Source of the DNA: a virus
Length of the DNA: 20,207 nucleotides
Direction: 5' to 3' (one strand)
Virus record (IMG/VR): IMGVR_UViG_3300030098_006123
Coordinates: 1-20,207 of that record
Part shown: positions 14,129 through 20,207 of the stretch, one piece after another
Layout: each line of letters starts with the position of its first letter
Numbering within the stretch: the first letter of the stretch is position 1
Notes under the pieces: model-generated
What the model saw: only the letters and a program-made list of their open reading frames with translations
What the model was told of the DNA's origin: nothing
The model's database searches: none
Position numbers and translations under genes: made by a program

Positions 14129-16034
14129 TGTTTGATTCCAGTTCTTCCTTGACTCCCATAATTTTATCCAAAAGCGAAACTCCCAATATATCAAACTTGA
14201 CATGGCCCATGGACTCTAAGTCATTCATTTCCATGCCAGCTATTTTTTCCGTTCCTTTTTTATCTCTCACCATGGGGCAAACTTCATCTAGACTGTGAGA
14301 AGATATAACAACTCCAGCCGCGTGTTTTCCTTGAGACTTAAATGTGCCTTCTATTCTCATCGCCTGCTCAAACAATTTAGAGTAGTCTCCCTCAAGACTT
14401 CCATCGTCGTTTAGTCTGCAATAATCTCTCAGCACTTCCGGTTGGTTTATTAACGTCCATTTAATTACGGAAGATTCGTCCATATCCGCTAGCTGGTCTG
14501 AGATCTCATGCTCATGAGGCAGGCTTTTTGTAATCTTATTCATCTCGTCATAGCTACATGCCTCGTTCATTCTCAAGACTTCTTTCAAAGCACTTCTTCC
14601 CTGAAGTCGTCCAAATGTAACCATTTGGCCCACTTTGTCGGTTCCGTACTTTTCTCTGATGTAGCCGATGACAGAATCTCTTTTTGAGGCTGGTACGTCG
14701 ATATCAATATCCGGCAAGGAAACATGCCCTCCGGTGTTACGACCAGCATTATAGAACCTCTCGAAGATTAGTCCGTACTGAATTGGATCTACCTGAGTAA
14801 TACCTACCAGATACGAAACCAAACATCCTGCCGCAGAGCCTCTTCCCGGCCCCGGAAGCCATTTCTGATCCTTAACGCTATTAACTATGTCTCGCACGAT
14901 AAGAAAATAGCCTGACAGATTAGCTCCGCTAATAACTTCAAGCTCCTTCTTGATCCTGTCTGCATAAATTTGCTTGTCCGTTTCTGTGGCAATTTTGTTA
15001 GAACCAACCAGTTTTGATTCCCAGCCATTCCGACACAATTGTCTTAGATGATCCTCTTCAGTGCTGGATTCTGGACAGGAAAACTTGGGTAGCATAGGAG
15101 GCCCAAGAATATTATACTCCTCACACATGTCTGCAATCTGTTCCGTTGCTTCTATCTCATGTGGACGGTGTATTGCGGCTATTTCTTCAGGTGTAGGAAT
15201 ATGGAAGTTATTGGACTTAAGAAACCCGCTAAAGCCAACATCTTCATTATTAGCGACCTTCTTCTTGATCTGTCGTAACGGCGTCCTCATGGCAGAACAC
15301 AATAGGATCATATGATCTACCGCATCCTGTTTCTCTGGATAGTGAGAGTCTGCCGTGGCTACTGATTGAAAACCGTATTTTTTGGCTATATATCTCAACC
15401 CCTGAGCTACCAGTCTGGCGGCTGGGGAGTTCTCTTCATCTATACATTGGATTTCGATAAAGAAATTTTCTTTGCCAAAGATATCCCTGTAGCGGTTTGC
15501 TAGAGCTAAAGCTTTTTGATCCCAATTAGAATCTATATGCTCTTTTACTTCTTCTTCTGTAGAAGCCCTGTATGCAGCTTTTGGGTCAGTGAAAATAACA
15601 TTCGCTAAATCGCTCCCAAGATGTCCGCTAAACGTAACCAGATTACCATCGGCATACTCCGAAAGAATATCGAGATCAAGCCGAGGCTTAAAATAGAACA
15701 GATCCTCATCATTACTTCTGGAGGTCGCTTCAATCAACCTCTTCCACCCCTCCTTATTTTTAGCCAAAACTACTAGATGACTTAGAGACCTATTACTCGA
15801 ATCTCTAATAGTGGCGTCCTGCTGACTTAGATAAAACTCACAACCCAAAATAGGTTTAACGGATTTATCTTGGCAGGCTTTAGTGAAGGATACAGCACCG
15901 GAGATCGTCCCATGGTCTGTGATGGCACACGCTTTGTAGCCAAGCTCTGCACAGCGAGAGGCGACCTGAGAGGGCTTTGAGAGGCCGTCTAGGAGGCTGT
16001 AATGCGTATGCAGATGTAGAGGGTTCCAACTCAT
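14115..16034 (-). CDS. dnaE: DNA polymerase III alpha, N-terminal part (PHP and palm) of a split enzyme
   Basis: A 639-residue protein. The PHP domain opens with HLHTHYSLLDG (7-17), then AITDHGTISG (37-46), KPILGCEFY (60-68) and ATADSHY (226-232); metal-site residues look intact, so PHP may be an active nuclease or phosphatase. The polymerase core follows: GPGRGSAAGCLVSYLVGITQ (395-414), FERFYNAGR, the catalytic LPDIDIDV with Asp442 and Asp444, KRDSVIGYIREKYG, GKHAAGVVIS (569-578), and VKFDILG with the third Asp615. The protein stops 24 residues after this Asp, before the fingers, with no intein sequence. A complete alpha subunit is about 1,150 residues, and the two parts add up to 1,163. The ATG at 16034 overlaps the RecB-like gene as ATGA. 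Confidence 0.95.
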   Translation of the reverse strand: MSWNPLHLHTHYSLLDGLSKPSQVASRCAELGYKACAITDHGTISGAVSFTKACQDKSVKPILGCEFYLSQQDATIRDSSNRSLSHLVVLAKNKEGWKRLIEATSRSNDEDLFYFKPRLDLDILSEYADGNLVTFSGHLGSDLANVIFTDPKAAYRASTEEEVKEHIDSNWDQKALALANRYRDIFGKENFFIEIQCIDEENSPAARLVAQGLRYIAKKYGFQSVATADSHYPEKQDAVDHMILLCSAMRTPLRQIKKKVANNEDVGFSGFLKSNNFHIPTPEEIAAIHRPHEIEATEQIADMCEEYNILGPPMLPKFSCPESSTEEDHLRQLCRNGWESKLVGSNKIATETDKQIYADRIKKELEVISGANLSGYFLIVRDIVNSVKDQKWLPGPGRGSAAGCLVSYLVGITQVDPIQYGLIFERFYNAGRNTGGHVSLPDIDIDVPASKRDSVIGYIREKYGTDKVGQMVTFGRLQGRSALKEVLRMNEACSYDEMNKITKSLPHEHEISDQLADMDESSVIKWTLINQPEVLRDYCRLNDDGSLEGDYSKLFEQAMRIEGTFKSQGKHAAGVVISSHSLDEVCPMVRDKKGTEKIAGMEMNDLESMGHVKFDILGVSLLDKIMGVKEELESNNVNS

Positions 16035-17053
16035 TTTTTGTCTGTATCCGTATCCGCTAACCTTCCACCGCCGTCACCATAGGCGGCTAGTTTACTGACA
16101 TCACCATGTTCAGCAACAACTTTGGCCACGCCCTTTTTTCGTACTTCGTCACGCATATATTGACAAAGGCTTTTCTTAGCTCCGGGCTTGTACGGTTCGC
16201 TAAATTTACAAAGTTTTTGACACTTCCAATGAGAATTACCATCAGAGAGTAGTTTTGGTCGTTCGCATTTTTTTATTTGTAGGAACTTCTTCTTTAATAT
16301 CTGTTCCGCTTTTTCATAATCGTCGTCATCAAAACACATGGAAAATAAACCACCGGAGTTGATATAGAATATACTCACAGAAAATTCTGCGTCTGGATAC
16401 ATATTCCTTAAGGCATAATAATAAAGAAGGAGTTGCGTATCTTTCTGGAGAGACTCTAGCGTCTTCTCCTCTCCCGTAGCCCAATTGATTCTTTTTCCAG
16501 TCTTGTAATCAAGTATCTCAAAGTAGGATTCGTCATGCTGGATGATTACATCGACCGTACCTTTTATTGATAGATAGCCCTCTATCTTTTCTTTTCCAAC
16601 CCTGTAAGAGTATTTTGCCCAAGGTTTTTTAATTTCAATATCAAAGAACTTTTCAGTGGCAAATATGTTTTGGTTTCTTGGGTCACAGAAGCCGTCTTGA
16701 TATGCAACCGCCTTCTCTGTCCATTTAGTACATGTTTTTAGATCTGCTTTGGTTAGTGTTACTTCTGGGAAGTGTTTTTGATAATAATCAAACGCCTTCT
16801 CTGTGATCTTTGGCAGATTATTGCAGTCTTGAACTTTGAACCTTCCGAGTTCATCATCGGTAAAGCTTTTGTTACCACGAAGCGTACAGAGCTTCTGATC
16901 ACCAAGAAGCTGTAAAGCCTTATGGACAATAGTTCCCATCAAAGCTTTTTTATTAGTTTTATCCTTCAGGCCAAGATTGTACTGAAGGAAATATTTCTGT
17001 TCGCAGAATTCTAGCGTTCCTAGACTACTGCTTCTGTGGTAGCAAACTATCAT
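16031..17053 (-). CDS. RecB/Cas4-like PD-(D/E)XK nuclease, possible Fe-S cluster
   Basis: A 340-residue PDDEXK_1-type nuclease. The motifs are in order: SSSLGTLEFCEQKYFLQY (8-25), GTIVHKAL with His44 (40-47), GTVDVI with Asp168, EILDYKTGK with Asp182 and Lys184 (179-187), and QLLLYYYAL with Gln207 (207-215). Cysteines at 17, 278, 282 and 297 match the AddB/Cas4 layout of one N-terminal and three C-terminal ligands for a 4Fe-4S cluster, though the spacing CxxxC-x14-C differs from the common form. The last 40 residues are low in complexity and end in Asp/Lys. There is no helicase domain. It likely trims DNA ends during recombination-dependent replication or degrades host DNA. It overlaps the upstream gene by 29 bases. 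Confidence 0.88.
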   Translation of the reverse strand: MIVCYHRSSSLGTLEFCEQKYFLQYNLGLKDKTNKKALMGTIVHKALQLLGDQKLCTLRGNKSFTDDELGRFKVQDCNNLPKITEKAFDYYQKHFPEVTLTKADLKTCTKWTEKAVAYQDGFCDPRNQNIFATEKFFDIEIKKPWAKYSYRVGKEKIEGYLSIKGTVDVIIQHDESYFEILDYKTGKRINWATGEEKTLESLQKDTQLLLYYYALRNMYPDAEFSVSIFYINSGGLFSMCFDDDDYEKAEQILKKKFLQIKKCERPKLLSDGNSHWKCQKLCKFSEPYKPGAKKSLCQYMRDEVRKKGVAKVVAEHGDVSKLAAYGDGGGRLADTDTDKK

Positions 17054-17588
17054 CTAATGGATCTAACTCTGTTGTGATTAGGTTATACATATCTGCATGT
17101 GCAATAAAGCCATTGTTTCCTTCTGGCTCACCCTTTTTGATAAATCTAGCTTCTTCAAAATAACTATCCCTGTCTTTTTGTCCAATGATCCACGCTCTTT
17201 TAGGTTCCCTACCGTCAAACTGGATACTGACAAAAATATATAAATCTAATCCCTTCTTATCAGCTTGATGTCTGCTGGAAGCAGCAACAGAAACATCATA
17301 AAAAGGCTTAGGCTCAACTGTTCGTCTTTTAGTTTTAACCTCAATCCTTCTGTCGGATTTTGATAGATCATGACCGTACTTAGCATCACCTTCATCGTTA
17401 CTGATGATGTCGGCGTCAATGTAAGCGGCGACCGCCTCTTCTCCCAAGTAGCCAGCAAAGTTGCCCTTACCCTTGAGTATAGAGTTGTTGATTTGACCAA
17501 GAGCTTTTGCTTTGGCCTTGGCGGATTTTACCATCTCTTTAGTAAAGGGAATCTCTACTATGAGTCCTTCTTTTTTAACCATCCCCAT
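17025..17588 (-). CDS. Small PD-(D/E)XK nuclease-like protein
   Basis: A 187-residue protein with a restriction-endonuclease-like core. YLGEEAVAAYI (47-57) supplies the first Glu, YGHDL has Asp74, and RIEVKTKRR holds Glu83 and Lys85 of the E-x-K motif. A following strand with LDLYIFVSIQF (about 115-125) fits the fold. Such proteins occur in phages near replication genes; some are Holliday-junction or DNA-damage nucleases, but I cannot place this one. Two starts are possible, ATG 17588 or ATG 17582; GAGAG stands 7 bases before the second and only 1 base before the first, so 17582 may be the real one. It overlaps the kinase gene by 25 to 31 bases. Confidence 0.75.
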   Translation of the reverse strand: MGMVKKEGLIVEIPFTKEMVKSAKAKAKALGQINNSILKGKGNFAGYLGEEAVAAYIDADIISNDEGDAKYGHDLSKSDRRIEVKTKRRTVEPKPFYDVSVAASSRHQADKKGLDLYIFVSIQFDGREPKRAWIIGQKDRDSYFEEARFIKKGEPEGNNGFIAHADMYNLITTELDPLDDSLLPQKQ

Positions 17589-18325
17589 TCTCTCAATACT
17601 TCCATTACCTTAATATTTGTTTCGTTTATGTCAAAGTTTTGATTGTCAATTACCACATCAAAGTTTTCGTAGCTATCTAATGCGGTTTCGCTGGGATGCG
17701 CGTCTTCATGAGGTTTTCTTGTTAGCCGTATAACTTTACCGCCAGCCTTTTGAATTGCCTCAACCTCGTTTTCAAACCGCACGTCTGGAACGATGGCAAG
17801 CTGTGTTCCGCTTGCGATGATTTGTTTCATGCACAGGTCTACCCATACCTGATCTTTTATCTTTCTACAGATGTTAGTACCAAAATACTGTAAGAATTCT
17901 CTGGCCGACATAAAACCTTTTGCTTTTTCTTCGAGTCCCGGCATCCTTTTCCACTTAATATTGGTGGGACTGTTCTTGTCTTCGTCTGTTCCAAAGCACT
18001 GTTCTTCAGTTAGGTCAAATAATTGCATCGCAATGATTTTTAATGGGTCAGCGAAACTGAACGATCTCACATAAGGCCATATCATTGCGGAAGCAAATTC
18101 TGTAAATGCGGAGTCTCGTCTCTCAAGATCTATTTCGCCAACACCCTGAACTTCTTCTCCATCGTCGTTTATCTCAACAGCGTTAACAATTACACGACCC
18201 TGTTCGTTCATCATGAACGTTTCTATAACATCATGATACCGCATTTGGTATCCATGAATAAAGTTGGAGGTGGTCGTTTTGCCACTTTGTTTTACACCAG
18301 ACAAACCGAGGATATGTTGTTCCAT
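17558..18325 (-). CDS. Deoxynucleoside monophosphate kinase
   Basis: A 255-residue P-loop kinase similar to T4 gene 1 type dNMP kinases. The Walker A is GVKQSGKTT (residues 10-18). SFSFADPLK (88-96) is the usual substrate-side segment following a long helix, and REFLQYFGTNICR (142-154) is a family hallmark. PDVRFENEVEAI (180-191) with KVIRLTR (197-203) gives the LID region arginines. The insertion at about 38-66 is rich in acidic residues and beta strands, a feature of the phage versions. It would phosphorylate dNMPs recycled from host DNA to feed replication. The TAA stop of the primase shares one base with its ATG, so translation is coupled. Confidence 0.9.
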   Translation of the reverse strand: MEQHILGLSGVKQSGKTTTSNFIHGYQMRYHDVIETFMMNEQGRVIVNAVEINDDGEEVQGVGEIDLERRDSAFTEFASAMIWPYVRSFSFADPLKIIAMQLFDLTEEQCFGTDEDKNSPTNIKWKRMPGLEEKAKGFMSAREFLQYFGTNICRKIKDQVWVDLCMKQIIASGTQLAIVPDVRFENEVEAIQKAGGKVIRLTRKPHEDAHPSETALDSYENFDVVIDNQNFDINETNIKVMEVLREWGWLKKKDS

Positions 18326-19431
18326 TATGAAAATCCCTTTAGCTGTGGTTTTATTTCCGTTTCTATCTGTTCAACCGTCATATCGCCAACATCTTTGTGA
18401 CTGTATTCCGGTTCAATGATATTGAATATTCTTGAGCATTTGTCTTTGATTGAATTCCTAGCCTTTTTTCCGGCTTCATCATTGTCTGTTAATATTACTA
18501 AGTTAAAAGCACCGGAAGTTTCTAGCGTCCTACATTGAGAGTCACTTAAGCTAGAACCAAATATACCAACAGAGTTTTCCAAGCCAGCTTCATGAAGTCT
18601 CCAAACGTCTCCTTGGCCTTCCACCAAAATTACTGTTTTTGTTTCTCTGATTTTTTCCTTGGCAAGCCAGTAACCATAAAGGTAGGAACCAGTATGAAAA
18701 TGTTTAGAGTTAATCCACTTCCTACCATTATAGTCCTCGTTTTGCACCCTTCCGACGCATCCAACCATGTAGGAAAAGTCGTCATCATAAACAGGTGCCA
18801 CTACCCTATTATACATTGGCTTGTTCCTGTCTAGACACACTCCCACATCAAATTTGTCTAGAATATTCTGATCGAACCCACGGTTAATATAGTAAGAAGC
18901 TGGTCTGGTCAAGGACTTCCTGACATCTTCCCGTGAGATATTTGTACTACTCTTCTTGGATTTTCTTTCTACGGCTTTTGTAAATTTATCGAAGACGCTG
19001 TATTTTTCGTCTTTTGAAGCCTCTTTGAGATCTTCGGCAGATGTCTCAACAAACTTGACGGCAAATTTTATAACCTGCGGAAATTTTGATTTGTTTTTAT
19101 ATTTCTCGGACGACTGCATCAACGCTTGAACCAAACCAAGCATATCATGAGAATGTGACTTTTCACACCCTCTTGTCCAGCATCTCCACAGTCCATACAT
19201 CTCATCATCGGGGTCAGTGCAAATGGAAAACGCCGAAGGGTTATCCGCTCCTTCATGTATGGGGCAAGTCATTGATATGTATGATTCGTAATCAGCATAG
19301 GCTATGTCAAAATATTCTACCAGATCCCTAGCCTTGTCTGCAAGTTTTTGATTTAAAACTATTTTCTCTTGACGAGATAGCGCTTTATTAAAACGGCTTT
19401 TCTTCGTCACTGATTTGGTGGTCAAAACCAT
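18325..19431 (-). CDS. dnaG: DnaG-type primase (zinc finger and Toprim)
   Basis: A 368-residue primase. The zinc finger is CPIH (Cys56, His59) and CWTRGC (Cys84, Cys89), the CHC2 type. The Toprim domain has VILVEGQGD with Glu271 and LVILTDNDEAG with Asp316 and Asp318, and a later KDVGDM motif. The segment SYYINRGFDQNILDKFDVGV (179-198) is the RNA-polymerase-like N-terminal part of the catalytic core. The protein stops shortly after Toprim, so the DnaB-binding C-terminal domain of bacterial DnaG is missing, as is common in phage primases. AAAGGT lies about 5 to 7 bases before the ATG at 19431. It overlaps the helicase gene by 44 bases, long for this window. It makes RNA primers for the helicase-polymerase machine. 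Confidence 0.93.
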   Translation of the reverse strand: MVLTTKSVTKKSRFNKALSRQEKIVLNQKLADKARDLVEYFDIAYADYESYISMTCPIHEGADNPSAFSICTDPDDEMYGLWRCWTRGCEKSHSHDMLGLVQALMQSSEKYKNKSKFPQVIKFAVKFVETSAEDLKEASKDEKYSVFDKFTKAVERKSKKSSTNISREDVRKSLTRPASYYINRGFDQNILDKFDVGVCLDRNKPMYNRVVAPVYDDDFSYMVGCVGRVQNEDYNGRKWINSKHFHTGSYLYGYWLAKEKIRETKTVILVEGQGDVWRLHEAGLENSVGIFGSSLSDSQCRTLETSGAFNLVILTDNDEAGKKARNSIKDKCSRIFNIIEPEYSHKDVGDMTVEQIETEIKPQLKGFS

Positions 19432-20207
19432 CTTTACCTTTTCTATTCTTTAACAGCAGTTCATTCTTTGTTTCGTTTTCTACTACTTTTCCGATTTCAC
19501 CCTGCATGGAAATATTGATGTAATCATAACTATCTGACAACCCTCCCCCATGTCTGGCAACAATAGGTACAAGTTTTCTATTACCGCTTTTTCCTTGATC
19601 TTCTGCTATCTCTTCGTCAGACTTACTTTTAAAGATGCTAAAGCTACTACACAGCCAGATCAATCTGTCTGATCCACTTACTACCTCGGTTGATTCTTTT
19701 GTAACCCCGTCTCGGTTAAGCTGGACAAAAGCAAGGCACGGAACGTCGTACTGAACGGTGAAGTTGTGTAGCTGAGTAATTTGAAAACCCAGAACCTGAA
19801 ACTCAGCAAGATTGTCATTTATCTGACCTGAGTTCATCAGCTTCAGATAGTCATATATCAACATGCAGTCCTTGGTTCTTCCGTTCTCATCAAAGCCTAC
19901 ATTCTTTATGATCCATCTTCTTATTATGGATAATGTTTCCTCAAAAGCTTTACCGGCAATACTTATATAATCAAAAGGTATATCTTTGAGTTTTTCAGAA
20001 GCCTGATGTACCCTTTCTTTTCCGCCAGATATATTTGCAAAGTTTCCGGTAGAGATATCATTTATCTCGATTCCACTAAAGTTGGCAAGAAGTCTATTCC
20101 AATGATCCTCTTTGGACATTTCTGTGTCCAGCATTAATACTGGCACGCCTAAGTTTCCAGCGATATGCATGGCAAAGTTATCTGCCAGCATACTCTTACC
20201 AGTTTTT
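19388..20207 (-). CDS. dnaB: DnaB-family replicative helicase, C-terminal RecA domain, partial (N-terminus beyond window end)
   Basis: The frame is open at the right edge, and reads K-T-G-K-S at the edge, the end of the Walker A loop. VLMLDTEMS follows, the helicase motif 1a with its Glu. CMLIYDYLKLM is the Walker B region, FVQLNRDG matches DnaB motif QxxR region (SQLNR), and VVSGSDRLIWLCSS with GNRKLVPIVARHGGG is the motif 4 and arginine-finger area. A hydrophilic tail of about 35 residues closes the protein. It would be the hexameric 5'-3' fork helicase, interacting with the primase whose gene follows. The N-terminal domain and the first half of Walker A lie outside the window. Confidence 0.93.
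   Translation of the reverse strand, partial: KTGKSMLADNFAMHIAGNLGVPVLMLDTEMSKEDHWNRLLANFSGIEINDISTGNFANISGGKERVHQASEKLKDIPFDYISIAGKAFEETLSIIRRWIIKNVGFDENGRTKDCMLIYDYLKLMNSGQINDNLAEFQVLGFQITQLHNFTVQYDVPCLAFVQLNRDGVTKESTEVVSGSDRLIWLCSSFSIFKSKSDEEIAEDQGKSGNRKLVPIVARHGGGLSDSYDYINISMQGEIGKVVENETKNELLLKNRKGKDGFDHQISDEEKPF

Noticed and set aside
14115-14203. Split intein at the end of the N-terminal polymerase piece, as in cyanobacterial DnaE
   Set aside because: After VKFDILG only 24 residues remain, with no intein block A Cys/Ser start and no other intein blocks; the C-terminal piece starts with ordinary polymerase sequence and its usual intein site (RYAFNKSH) is uninterrupted.
1-20207. Bacterial chromosomal O-antigen or capsule locus rather than a phage
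   Set aside because: The sugar genes alone would allow this, but the uninterrupted link to a helicase, short primase, dNMP kinase, SSB and small sigma factor with constant overlaps is phage-like. The lack of structural genes in the window leaves some doubt.

Overview
The window looks like a piece of a large tailed-phage (caudovirus) genome, most likely from an environmental or aquatic sample. It holds a phage-style replication set (DnaB-type helicase, CHC2/Toprim primase, deoxynucleoside monophosphate kinase, two PD-(D/E)XK proteins, a C-family DNA polymerase, a DnaQ-type exonuclease, SSB), then a small sigma-70-like factor, then a long run of sugar-handling genes. No structural, packaging or lysis gene is visible, so assignment to a phage rests on gene content and packing. 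The host cannot be named from the sequence.

I find 23 genes, all on the minus strand, so transcription runs from right to left. Nearly all adjacent genes overlap; nine junctions are 4-base ATGA or GTGA stop/start overlaps and two genes are separated by a single base. The only real intergenic gap is 71 bases, just upstream of SSB, and it holds a plausible sigma-70 promoter. No stretch above 300 bases lacks a gene, and I see no tRNA, CRISPR array, IS element or convincing terminator.

Right part (20207 to 11678), replication: helicase C-terminal region (cut by the window edge), primase, dNMP kinase, small PD-(D/E)XK protein, RecB/Cas4-like nuclease with a possible Fe-S cluster, then a DNA polymerase III alpha subunit broken into two separate genes. 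The first piece has the PHP domain and all three palm catalytic aspartates; the second has fingers, tail and OB fold. A 71-residue unknown protein and a DEDDh proofreading-type exonuclease are encoded between them. No intein is present. This split polymerase is the most striking feature of the window.

Middle (11606 to 10724): SSB and a compact sigma factor, probably driven from the promoter in the gap and possibly linking replication to later transcription.

Left part (10727 to 1), sugar module: three GT4-like glycosyltransferases (one with a zinc ribbon inserted), a small methyltransferase-like protein, a Cys-motif protein with a degenerate GT-A-like region, a GT2 enzyme, a LicC-like nucleotidyltransferase, a CgeB-like glycosyltransferase, an extended SDR epimerase/reductase, another GT-B-like protein, a GT25-like transferase and a HAD phosphatase/mutase cut by the window start. 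Together these could make an activated sugar or alcohol phosphate and build a multi-sugar glycan. The acceptor (phage DNA, virion protein or host surface) cannot be decided from the sequence.
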